From positions 11,484,104 to 11,548,103 of the forward strand of contig OU452228.1 of NCBI GenBank assembly GCA_911728455.2: 64,000 nucleotides of DNA. The letters are read 5' to 3'. This document shows, piece after piece, positions 53,250 to 64,000 of this stretch. The position numbers were made by a program, and so were the translations under genes. The notes beneath the pieces are model-generated. The model was given only the letters and a program-made list of their open reading frames with translations. It was not told the origin of the DNA and did not search any database. The stretch's first letter is position 1, and each line of letters opens with the position of its first letter. Source of the DNA: Marthasterias glacialis (lineage: Eukaryota; Echinodermata; Asteroidea; Forcipulatida; Asteriidae).

Positions 53250-53384
53250 CGTAAGTGTGCCAGATTTGACACACAGGCGACCTGCTTATCGTCTAAAGCT
53301 TTTTGACTTCGGTACCTAGGTAAGCGCATTTCATGCACACTCAAGAAGATTTGACATGGGACGTGCAGGTTCACAGTGGATACA

Positions 53385-53701
53385 CAGGGTTCTCCCTAGG
53401 ATTTTTCAAAACTGTGGGGTATTCTGGACCCAAATTTTGAAAGTGTGGCCGAAGCACGCTGAATTGGTAACAGGTCCTTGGAATGTTTTTATTTGATGTT
53501 TATGTTTAGTTTGAAAAGCTCTACTGTGCAATCTGGAACATTTAAAATGGTTTTATGTTAGGATTTTTGTTTGAAGTTGATATTAAAATCTATAATAATT
53601 TTTTTTTTTTTTTTTTGCGTATCGGCCGTAATTTCTGCATATCGGCCCGTAATTCGCGCGTATCAGCCCGATACGCTAGCTTGTGCATGGGGAGAACCCT
53701 G
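53385..53701. mobile_element. hAT-like MITE, CAGGGTTCTCCC ends
   Basis: The inverted ends CAGGGTTCTCCC(T/C)AGG and CATGGGGAGAACCCTG are present. A T run at about 53600-53616 is followed by four CGTATCGGCCGTAAT-like repeats. The target duplication is unclear. A 5' remnant of the same family is at 17534. Confidence 0.65.
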
Positions 53702-54279
53702 ATATATACATTGTTGCATCACTCATATACTAGTCCCACTGCCATGCTTGGATGTGTTTTCCCTTGCGAATGTTAAACAGCACTACAGAATAGAAATTCT
53801 GCTACAGGGAGAAACACCTAATTCTACTGAAGCAGCAAATGGAGTCCAAAGAAGCGAGCTTTTTTGTGCAGTGTCATGATCATTTTGACTGACAGACAAG
53901 ACAGTAAGACGACTTGAGTTCTATTTGGATGACAATAACAAACAATCTAAATATACACTCCGTGCCATCAGGGATCCTCAGTCAGCATGATAAACCATTT
54001 CCTATTGCCAGAGTATACATGTACACGATGGAATGAAATCAACCCCACTGAAGAAAACTAATCTCATTCTCATGTAGTCCACATTTTTTAAAGGAGCCCT
54101 TTCTCACTCCTCCAGCTCCCACCCTCCTCTTCTTCCCCTCCCCCTTGACCAAGTTTTTCAAGAGTCTGAGAAAATATTAAGTTTTCTTAGAAAGGGTACG
54201 TCAAATATTAGAAATTTTCAGTCTGGGTTAATGTTACTTTTACTCATATTTCTAACATTAAGCAGTGAACCACTTGGAA

Positions 54280-54420
54280 ACTGACTGGGAAAAATTGAAT
54301 TCAAATTTGGGGTGAACAAAGACAAATGCACTGGAGCGGGACTTGTACCTGAGACCCCCAGATTACCGGCACTCTATCCAATCTAGAGCTCTATGGTTGT
54401 ATTGTATAATTGGGGCGTGA
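54280..54420 (-). repeat. SINE family E copy, reverse
   Basis: The plus strand shows TTTGGGGTGAACAAAGACAA followed by a tRNA-like domain with box B complement (GGGACTTGTACC). It is the inverse of the copy 100 bp further on. Confidence 0.65.
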
Positions 54421-54514
54421 TCCCTGGATACGTGGCAGTTTCAGGTTGAATGGCTTCTGACTGGCACCCCCGAAGAAAAATATTGACAAGATAGGGAGAC
54501 GGCCAACATTAGGG

Positions 54515-54665
54515 CTGGATAGCCCAATTGGTAGAGTGCTGGTATGCTAATCCAGGGGGTCGCAGGTTCAAATCCCATTCTAGTAAATTTTTCTTTGTTC
54601 ACCCCCAAATCAAACAAATTTCCAACAATGGGAAAGTCAGCCACAACCTTCAAATCAAAATAACA
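54515..54665 (+). repeat. SINE family E copy, forward
   Basis: A tRNA-like domain (box A TAGCCCAATTGGTAGAG, box B GGTTCAAATCCC) is followed by TTTTTCTTTGTTCACCCCCA. The acceptor ends do not pair fully, so this is not a functional tRNA gene. Confidence 0.75.
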
Positions 54666-55504
54666 AGACTGTACTTATGAAGAAAAAGTACATGCAAGTC
54701 ACCCATCACAAGGCCCAAAAGGCCACTTAAGGTGTGGGCTACTTTTTGAAGGGCTAGAAACCTGCCCCAATGCACTGAAATAAGACGAGGCAAGACATAA
54801 ACGCAACTCTCTTCACAGCACAGCTAAGAACAGGGGATGTTTATGTACTGATAGTAAGATCAATGTTATTGCAATATTTCTCAAACCATTTCCCTAATAA
54901 TCTTCCAAGTCTTGTTTTTTACACCCATAACAGGAACAAGACATCAATCTTCAATCACATGTAGGGAAGTTAATACCCATACATGTATAATCATATAGAA
55001 TAGTTTCAATTTGTAATAGGAAAACCACTAACCCTAACTCCCAACTGCCAACCAACTCCCCCCCCCCCTTATCCCCCACCAAACAATCTTATTATTATCG
55101 GGTTATGATTAGAGTCAGTGTAAGAGTCGGGTCAGATTCAAAATCAGTTTGATGGTTAGGGTTCTAGGCATAGTTAAAGTCAAATTAAGGGTCTGTGTTA
55201 TGTTTAGGGTCATGGTGTGCTTCAAATTTAGGGTCAATATCAGGGTCTGGATCGTACAATCATAGTAATACTAAACCGGAACAGCTCTGTGCTCGTCCAA
55301 AGGACAAACACCTAATGTCTAGTTATTATTATTATTATTATTCTGAATAGATAATTCCTCTCAGCAATTTGGAACACCTTGGGCTTTTATAGTCATCTTC
55401 CTGCAAGCACGGATCAGCTCTTACAAAAGCTGACAAACTTAATGGGGCTTGGACACCTATAAGATGAGTGAAGTGTGAATGATGTTTGGAGCTTTGCATG
55501 GTGT

Positions 55505-55580
55505 AGATAATAGGAAGTAAACTTGCGGGTACAACCATGTGTAAATCTCTTCAGGGAAGAGCGTTGGCTTTGTAAAGAGT
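55505..55580. repeat. Partial copy of the 238-362 MITE family
   Basis: AGTAAACTTGCGGGTACAAC and CATGTGTAAATCTCTTCAGG are followed by a decayed centre. The upstream GTTTGGAGCTTTGCATGGTG also matches 190-215, so the repeated unit extends left of the arm. Confidence 0.7.
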
Positions 55581-56320
55581 TTGCTAGTATGGTCTTGACG
55601 TTTCAAACAGTATTCTCTGCACATCTTCATGAGTGGAATGCCTTTATAGTGGAAGTGTTTGGACCTGGTCGATTTACAGGCAATCTGCAACCTGTTCCAG
55701 TGTGGAACAGTCTTTCAGACACCACTGTTGGTCGCCCTACAACATTAGAGACCAAGGCCTTCTGCTCCAGGGTGCATGTGCTTATAGTATACATTTTGTT
55801 ACTGTAAACATTTGTCCTATTCACATTATTGTATTTTTCACTTTGTTAGTACCCATTCCTGTTTTTTGGCATTTTTCATGGTACCAGAGGGCACTGAAGC
55901 CTCCATCTGTGCTTATTCAATAAAATACAATTACAAAAATATATATACATTTTTTTTTTAAACCTGTTCCACGCAATCTCCATGAAGAAAACACAATCTC
56001 AGTTCACATTAGAGGAAATCTTTTGGGAGATAGTGAGACACTGTTTAGAGAATTGTCCCATGTGCCGACAGAGTGGTTTATATTTCATTCAGTGCAGTTG
56101 GTGTTGCCTGGAAAAGTTGCCTAAGTGTGACAAGGCCCTTATAGTTAATCAAATCTAAGCCAATCTCTTCTTGTCAAATGGTTTGGCGGTGATGTCAAAG
56201 CCTGATGGAATACTCTCTATGCCTCGCTTAATTACCTTCCGCTTGGAACTGAAAATAGTGACCTACATTTCATGTACAGAAATGTATTTTGGGGGTTCAC
56301 ATAAACAGTAAAAAAATTAT

Positions 56321-56347
56321 GTATATATATATATATATGTATATATC
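56321..56347. repeat. (TA)n microsatellite
   Basis: About 12 TA units with one G interruption. Confidence 0.9.
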
Positions 56348-57257
56348 AAGCTTTTATAGGGTCAAGGGTGTGTGGGCTGGGAAGTACATGAATGTTTCAC
56401 CATGTGGGCCTGGTCTCAAGATTGCGATGCCACCCAAACATTTGGCAGGGTCATGACCTGAAATCATATGGAAGCCATGAACTTCCTTGCCCTAGTGTTA
56501 GTCTCATCTTGGTGTTTCTCCACAATGCTCTAAAGGAAACTCTGGCTCTTTTTTTTTTCTTCCTTTGATGGGAATGCCTCTTTTGCTTAATTGAAAGTAG
56601 CCTCTCCCCTAAAAAGAATGAAATTCCAGGTGTGCAGACCGAATTGGCACATGTATACAAACTTGATATCACAATCAAGTGAACTTTCCAATACAGTATC
56701 CAATAAGTACTGAATTAAGTTGTTACCCATTCAGCTCAATCTCTTCAGAAGTAGTGTCCTCTAAAGTAAATTTAACTATTAAACACGTCTTCAATCTTCA
56801 TCTCCAAGTGGTTTCATCAACAGCAAACTAGAAACCCCCCTGAGAAGTCTTAAGCCCCACTTCCTCCTTACTAGATTACCAATTAATAATATCCCCCCTT
56901 TGCAACCCGCATGTAAAGTGGGGGGGGGGGGGTTGAGTATGTCTATTTGACCCGTACAGCAGAGCCACAAGTTTAATTGAAAAGATCCTTTCATCTTCAA
57001 AAGAAATACGATTCTGTTTCTGATACAGTTGCCGTAAAGATTTTACAACTTCTTATTTTCAATCGATTTACAAATGGTAGACACCATTTTGGGGCACCAA
57101 AACAAATTCCACTGTGACACAATGGGATGGACAAGGCAAAACTTGGCTCGGAGATGGTATGATGATAAAGCACTGGTAGCCACCACAGATGGACACTCAT
57201 GGCACTGATATTCGCTTATTGGTTTTTTTTTACTACAGGTATGCAGAACTGTGAATT

Positions 57258-57540
57258 ATGAGAACCATTTTTTATCTATCATCCAAGCTTGGTTTTACAA
57301 GGTGCTGTGGTGCATTCTTCAGCCAACGTGCCAGAAATGACTGCGGCAAAACCCTTTCTCTTTATAATAAACTTTACCGAGTTCTTTTATAGGCATCCCA
57401 AAGACAGAACAATAGTGGTTAAGTGTCTTGCTCAAGGACACAAGTGTCAAGACTGAGACCTGAACCAGCAATCTGCTGGTTACAACACCACAGCTTGAGT
57501 CCATTGCGCTGAGACCGCTCGGCCACGACATGCCACGCTG
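57258..57540 (-). repeat. tRNA-Leu-derived SINE, tail type B
   Basis: The minus-strand head (GTCGTGGCCGAGCGGTCTCA) and tail up to the GTAAAACCAAGC region are present. It carries a deletion of the GGGACGTAAAGCC block. Confidence 0.85.
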
Positions 57541-57916
57541 ACAGCAAACTGGTTTATGATCTTGGTATATCATCCTAGCCAGTGTAACATGGCATAACAA
57601 AAAAATTCCATTTCTTCATCTGACACAAATCCTGAAGAATTCCAACAAAAGTGGAAATGAAGGACTGATAAAGAAAGATCTCTCTTGTGAGGCGCGTCAT
57701 TGAAAATCAACAGGTGGTTTACCACCTTTACATTTTGGAATACTCTCTCAACAGCAATAAACATGTTCCACATTTTTGTCCGAGTTACAGAACTTCACCA
57801 AGATAAGTTGCATATAATGATTGGGCTACACTGTATTTTCCAGTGTGCTTTCATCTGAGCCTTCTGAAAAAGCATAATAATAAGAAAAGCCTGACAAAAA
57901 TGTGCCATTCATTAAC

Positions 57917-58330
57917 TTGGCCGAGTAGTCAAGCTCACTGGACTCACGCTCTGGTGTTTCTGATCTGCAGAGTGTGGGTTCGAGTCCCGGTCTTGACACT
58001 TGGGTCTTTAAACAAGACACTTAACCATTATTGCTTGGTCCTTTGGATGGGACGTAAAGCCGTAGGTCCCGTGTGTTGTGTAATGCACGTAAAAGAACCT
58101 GGTTACACTTATCGCTAAGAGAAGGGGCTTGCCCCAGTGTTTCTGGCAGTGGCTGCTGAATGTGCCACAGCACCTCATAAACCCTTATAAGGTGCTACAT
58201 AAATGGGTCTCATTATTCAAAAACTCCAAGAACCTGTCTTAAAAAATAACAATAAGCACCTCGAGTATCTTCATGGTAGATACGTGCGCTACCGGTTATA
58301 TAAGACTCTGGTATTATTATTATTATTACA
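57917..58330 (+). repeat. tRNA-Leu-derived SINE, tail type B, full length reference copy
   Basis: This is the best complete type B copy. The head is TTGGCCGAGTAGTCAAGC, with box B GGTTCGAGTCCC. The tail then runs TTGGATGGGACGTAAAGCCG, GTTACACTTATCGCTAAGAG, TGCCACAGCACCTCATAAAC, GGTGCTACATAAATGGGTCT and CGCTACCGGTTATATAAGAC, ending in (ATT)n. Confidence 0.9.
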
Positions 58331-58334
58331 ATGA

Positions 58335-60792
58335 ATGTACGGCTCATGCTCAGCTCCAGTAATGGGTGTACCTTTTGGTAATACAAAGACAAATTTACGC
58401 ACAACAGCAAAATGTATTGTAAAACTTTTCAGATCTTGCAGTGACAAACTTAGGGGCTTTTCCATCTTTGTTGACAAAGAGCTGGATAGCTGTAACGGTT
58501 TTCAGTCTTGTTGCAAATAGCAGGGACATCACATGCAAAAAGAGACCTAGAAATCACTGAAGCACTCACTGAAGCAGAACATGCTCACATTACCCCCTCC
58601 TACCACCTTCAGGGCCAGGTACGTTCCCCCTCCCCAAGGATGTACAGAACAGCTACCACGTCAACAGAGGAAATGAGACAGCGATGGCATCAGGGGCGGC
58701 AGTGCATTGAGTCACACTCAGGTGCTCTGTGCGTCTTCTTAGGTTGGGAGGGGTGGGAGGTTACAGAATGCCGAGTTAAGAGACACTCTCTTCGTCACCT
58801 TTTCGGACAGAGTGACCCTGACTGTTATGACCATGACAGGAACTAACAAAACTGAGTGGACATGTCTTTTTTTCCCGTGTACTACATGGCGATGGGCAGA
58901 GCTCATATCACATACGGGAGGTTGTCATATACTTGTCCATGTGATGTACCATGAAACTTTCTTCTTCTTTTTCCCTCTCTACCTTCAGGAATGCCAGGAT
59001 GTACAATTTTAGTATGAGTGGGCGACAGACTAAAATGTAAGCCACAAAATGTAAAAGAAAAAAAAATAACCTACCCACCACCCCCACCCCCAATCGACCT
59101 GACTTCCCCTACTTAACTTAAAGCAATCATCAAGTTTCTAAATTTCTATGAAACATTAGTCGCTGCAGCTATTTTGGGCAAGTCATAATTATGTCAAAAG
59201 AAAGATGAACACTCACAAACCCATGTCTGGAGAGGATTTATGAAATCATATTTGGTGAAGATAAATATTTTTCATGTAAGATACTTTGTAACTAAAATAG
59301 TCAAATTTTCATTGTTCAACCCAAAACTAAAAAAAAATAAAATACAAGGATACCACAGAAAACCCAGAAAACAGCATTATGCATTATTCATTAAAAAGAT
59401 GAGTTTGTAGGTTTTTCTTAAATTGGATAACAGAAACCGATAATAAGATGGTGATTTGTTCCATAGACGGCATGAGAAAAGGACCAATCACCTCACCAAC
59501 GATTAGATTTAGATTAGATTAAATGTGGAGGTTTAAAATGTCAGAACGGAGTTTGCGAGGATTGCACAGCAGGGCTTCCATGTCTATCTTACATCAGTTT
59601 GCCACTTACAAGCCTTTCGTAACTCATTCATAAAGGAAAACCAAGTACAACGTATTCTGATTATTATATTATGCACGTTTACTTGAATATTTTTGGGACT
59701 TTGCGTTGTGTGAAGGAAACACAATCACGCGAGACTTGTACGGTCTTTAGTAGCAAGCGTTAAAAGAAATGTCTCAATCATTACTTAAGTGTTATCCCCA
59801 TGCAGGAGGGGTTTCCCCCCAGAACAGTTACTGTCAACAAATCAACAGGTCACATCAATGGCAAATTATCAAATCCTTAAGGGCAAGACTCCAGTCAATA
59901 AAACGTCAAAGTCAGATTCAAAACTAATGCAAATTGACGTTGCCAATTCTCAATTCCTACCCTCATCTAAACAAAGTAGCTATTTTAAAGGTAGAATACA
60001 AGATTGGTATTCATCCATTTTTTTTTTTTTTTAATTAGTATCAGTCTTAAAGCTTCCTGATTATGAAGTTCATACCAGTAACAATCTTCCTTAGAAATCT
60101 TTCTGTCTGAAATACTATCAAAGTCGAGAAAATAGAATTTGAAGACCCTCAATTTTATTTTTGGTTGTAACAATCGAAATTAAGGACAATGTGTTTACAT
60201 GCTCTACCAATCATATATATGTTTTACCTTTAAATGACAAGGATCTACTTGGGTCTTATATATCGTGATAAGTAGCTACTTGCCCTTAATGGCATTCTGT
60301 TTACTCAACTTCTGGCTTATGGCAAGGGAAATGTGCATTAAAACAAATTAATGATTTTCTTGTTTGTTTTTTTGTGACGGATTTCCCTTAAAACTGTGCT
60401 TAACAAATTTACTGAGTAGCATCTGCTAAGCATCATTTTTTAATATGTCACCAGCTGTCCTCCCTTTAGCAGACACAACATAAATGAATCTTTCTGGGAG
60501 GAAACACTCCCCTGAAAGTAGTACCAAGTGATCCCTGCAGAGCAAGGGGGTGACTGATGACTGGGTGAGGGTTATTGTACCCAAGTAATTTCACGGATCA
60601 TGACTGTGTTCTGGGTCCCCGCTCCCTGAGTCTGATTTTGGAGACGGGAGGCCTGGTCTGAATAAAACAAAGGAGAAGTCCTCAATAATGAATACATCGG
60701 ATTCAAAATGCCAACCAGGCGGCTCCCAATTTTACATTCTCAACAAATCTGTGGAGCTTGATAAGTTGAGGAAGTCCTAGGTAAAGGTAAGG
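58335..60792. other. Sequence upstream of the POMP start exon, nothing recognised
   Basis: No exon was assigned. A poly-T run lies at 60018-60032 and a short (TTAGAT)-like repeat at 59504-59523. A POMP 5' UTR exon could hide anywhere from 49770 to the window end; without transcript data I cannot pick it. Confidence 0.5.
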
Positions 60793-60796
60793 TTAA

Positions 60797-61566
60797 AGGT
60801 GGGGTCATACTTTGGTAATGATCCCAAAAAGAAGCTGTGTAATTTGTACCTACTTGGAAATGGCAGTAAGCGCCCTGCAAAAATGTTTTTTCGGAAGTAC
60901 CCTCATTGATAAGAAAGCAGTACAAGTATCTCGAAAAAATTGAACCTCCAAAGATCGCCTGCAGGCGACTTTTGGAGATTTCTGTGGTGTCCATTTGAAT
61001 GTTGCCCTCAATACGGCCAGAGATGTGGTTGGTGCCCATTGTCACCTCACTAAAATGTGGATGGATTTGACATTCTTGATGAAAACACCATGACGGTTTT
61101 TAGCTATTTTCTCAATAAGTAGGCACTGTATTCAACTAAAACTTTCACAGGGGATTTTTGATTGTGCATCTTTCTTGATAATTTTGCCTATAAATCAGCA
61201 TTACACTGACGAAAAAAACAAACGGTGACCCTACCTATGGTGTATGGGTAAAACACAAACTATTCTTTATCCTTGATGCAATATAACATCTATTAAATCC
61301 TTGCGGTACCCACTGCTAAAATATAAGATTCAAACTGCCTCTAGCTCCCGGGCAATCTCGCTGGTCTAGTTGGTAAGACGTCTCCTCTAGAATGGCAAAG
61401 GTCATGGGTTCGAATCCCATCCGAGTAAATATACCTGTGATATTTTTTTTTCACAGGATTCGGGATAGTACCGTGTATACAGTGCTGAACTTGCATCAGT
61501 GTACGGGTAAAACACATAATATTCTTTATCCCTGATGCAAAATTTACTTTCTATTAGACCCTACCT
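60797..61566. mobile_element. TTAA-flanked MITE, AGRTGGGGTCATAC family, copy 2, carrying a SINE
   Basis: TTAA lies at 60793-60796 and 61567-61570. The ends are AGGTGGGGTCATAC and the inverted AGGTAGGGTCTAAT. The body matches 37901-38405 up to about 61235, where a family C SINE segment begins. Confidence 0.8.
61235..61545 (+). repeat. SINE family C copy inside a TTAA MITE
   Basis: It has a tRNA-like domain with box A GGTCTAGTTGGTAAGAC and box B GGGTTCGAATCCC, plus ACAGTGCTGAACTTGCATCA. It is flanked on both sides by similar GGGTAAAACACA..ATTCTTTATCC stretches (61246-61280 and 61506-61540), as with the doubled units at 23928. Confidence 0.78.
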
Positions 61567-61570
61567 TTAA

Positions 61571-64000
61571 CCGTTTACCAGCATGCAGATCGGATCCCAT
61601 GGGTGTTAATGACTGAACATACAGTTGGTACATTCAGAGTGAAAATTAAGTTGTCAAAACACCTGAGGCAAGCCTTATTAGCAATGATTCAGAGACTACC
61701 TGTCTATGTATGTATGATAACGATCCTGACTGAAAAAGTCTTTCCTTAAATGCTCTTATTTGTTCAAGAAGGCTCGGGGGTTGTTGTTTTTTATGGAACA
61801 GTTGTTACAAGTAGCACCATATTGTTTAAAGTAAAATGTGAAGCTTTGCATAGTGGGGGCGGATAATAATGAAGATGAAATTGTAGTAACACCATGTGGG
61901 TGGTATTAAAATGTCTTTTAACCAGTAGATGCCGGATGACCTGTATACACGTAAATACTGTCCAAGCCAGCAAACAGAGGTACACGACATAGTGTAAAAT
62001 CAGAATACCAGAACAACTAGGTCGCCTGGATATTTTGTTTTGGAGCATGCAGAGAGGATGCACTTCCCATGCAACGCTTCATTTCACCCACACAAGTAAA
62101 TTACCAACACTGCTGTACATTATCTTGATTCAAATAAAATCACAAGCAAAACAGACAAAAGCTTTAAAACAATACTTTAAAAAAAAAAAGAATCTAACAC
62201 TAATTGACAATGAGCAACTAAATACAGAAGCTAGAACTGACTACAATCCTACTGTTTATGTTTATACTTTGGGGGGTGTGTCTTAAAATGTAGTGTATTT
62301 ATCGCAAAAAGTCCCTCCTCCATCCACCCAGTACCAAACCCTTGAGAATATTAAACTCTAACACTTGCTATTTCAAGCTTGTGGGATATGAGTCTGTGTA
62401 GGTCACAGCGGCTCAATATATCAAATCAAAGACAAACTGGCAGAGCGAAGAAAGAAGCGTGTCTGAGAAACTTGGATAACATCCAGTGAGGTCACGACAG
62501 TGCATTTTCAGTCACATAAAAACCTCCATATTTCATGTGATAAATTTCCGCTTACAGTTAAGGGTCTCTGCATGTTGTCTTATGATGTCGTGTTACAATA
62601 CGCAATGAGTTATGGCTCTGTTTTTTTCGCATTTCAAGGAAGGATGACGAACTCTACATAAGTTAAATGTATCCGGAGTAGATTACCACCTTATTAAGGA
62701 AAAACCCTGCTCCGATCCCATTTTTTTATTTTTCTATTTTTTTTTTACGTACCATAGACCCAAGATTCTCCTCCATGTACAGGGCTCAAAATGTACACTG
62801 GACTGCAGGACCGAGGCCAGTGATTTTCACCTCGGGCCAGTAAACCCAGGACAGGACAAGTATTGTAGAAAGCCATGCATTTCAGACCAAAGTCAAGACA
62901 TTTGGTTGATTAATAACCAATATACAGTAATGTTTTTCAAGCTCAACAAAATCCTCTGAATGAAATCCCGCTCCTCCCCAACCTTCATTCCAAGTTAACA
63001 AAATCTCAAGGAGTTTGATTTCTATGCACTGACACAAGCTTCCAAGTAGGCATAATTGATCCTCCTAGTGTTTCGACTTTGGAAGAAATAAAACTTGCCC
63101 TTGGTTTATTGTGACTTCAAAGAATTGTTACAAAACTTAACAATTTCTGTCCTTTTTTGTAACTATTTTTACAATAACTATTTTCAAAAAAAAAAAAACC
63201 TCTTTGCCTTCTGGAGTTCTTTTTCTTGAACGCCCAGCTGTTTCCCATTGACCAGTAAACCAAATCATCAACTCGGAATATAATTTGCTGGTTGATCAAA
63301 TTAGAAGATCTTTCAACACACCATGCCTAGATGAAAAGTTTACAACCCCTACCACTGGTATGACTTTCAGCACATCCCTAACTGGGTCAATGATTTTGGT
63401 CATTGTGATCCAGCACCCCCCCCCCCTCCCCCGCAACCCCAGGAAAAAGGGGGAAAGCAGAAGAAAACGAAAAATCTATTTGTAACAGGAAATACACTTA
63501 AGGATGTATTTCAAAATGCCAAGAAGGCACTGTCACTTTCTCTTTATAAATAACACGAGGGCTCAATAAATTGAATCAGTCATTCGAAGTCAAAGCTTTA
63601 GGCATTACTGCTCCCTGACAATTAAAAACTGTCATCAAATCCCCCCCCCCCACCCCACCCCCACCCCAACTTTCAATGAACTAAAAGACTACTTTGTTAT
63701 AACCAGATATGAAATGATTTATTCTGGTAATATACAAATGCATGGTTACATTTGGCTATTGACAATCTGGGGTGAATAAATGAAACATATTGTTTGTACT
63801 GGAAGATTTGAGAATTCTGCTTCCTCTCTAAATGTTTTCCACAAAGTAAAGAATGTATGAATTCATTTTCACAGAAAAAAAAAGAGAAAAAAAAACTTGG
63901 GTATTTTCTTTTTACTAAAAAGTGGAAATGTTATAAATTATTTGGAAAGCCTGGCAATATGTTACTTGTGTTTTGACAACTTAAGGCCAATCGACCAAAT
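61571..64000. other. Right end of window, nothing recognised as coding
   Basis: It contains a CAGGGCTCAAAATG hAT-like remnant at 62780-62870, C-rich runs at 63415-63433 and 63640-63668, and AT-rich sequence. No exon was identified. Confidence 0.5.

Noticed and set aside
1-64000. LTR retroelements, Polintons or other virus-like elements
   Set aside because: No long terminal direct repeats, primer-binding sites or recognisable gag, reverse transcriptase, integrase or capsid segments were seen.

Overview
The window is AT-rich animal DNA with spliceosomal introns. The codon reading, the frequent tacatgta-type words and the repeat content point to a marine invertebrate deuterostome, most likely an echinoderm and perhaps a sea star; this assignment is inference. 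There are no bacterial-style genes, operons or long open frames.

One host gene can be read with confidence: POMP (UMP1), the chaperone that guides assembly of the 20S proteasome. It lies on the minus strand and is spread over nearly the whole window. Four coding exons are visible, in transcript order 49765-49665 (start codon), 13050-12990, 8070-7969 and 6578-6485. All four have canonical AG/GT borders and join in phase to give 116 residues. The last exon, which should encode about 22-25 C-terminal residues, was not found and probably lies to the left of base 1. A strong acceptor nine bases before the start codon implies at least one more, non-coding, exon at higher coordinates.

The rest is intron and upstream sequence packed with old and moderately young non-autonomous repeats. 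4-6.5 kb: tRNA-Leu-derived SINEs. 6.5-13 kb: three POMP exons, a SINE split by a 1.6-kb TTAA-flanked element, and splice-donor-bearing hairpin MITEs. 13-32 kb: TA-, TTAA- and 8-bp-TSD (hAT-like) MITEs, a tandemly doubled SINE and several microsatellites. 32-42 kb: a 1.1-kb hAT-like element, clustered foldback elements and more TTAA elements. 42.7 kb: a short relic matching the start of THAP11-type proteins. 45-64 kb: more SINEs, some broken by MITEs, and one POMP exon.

No CRISPR array, rRNA, convincing functional tRNA gene, LTR element or autonomous transposase was seen. I found no obviously new biological system. The most useful points are the POMP gene model with its 36.6-kb intron, the series of TTAA-flanked MITE families, the hairpin MITE whose arms carry a 5' splice-site consensus, and the recent 255-bp tandem SINE duplication.
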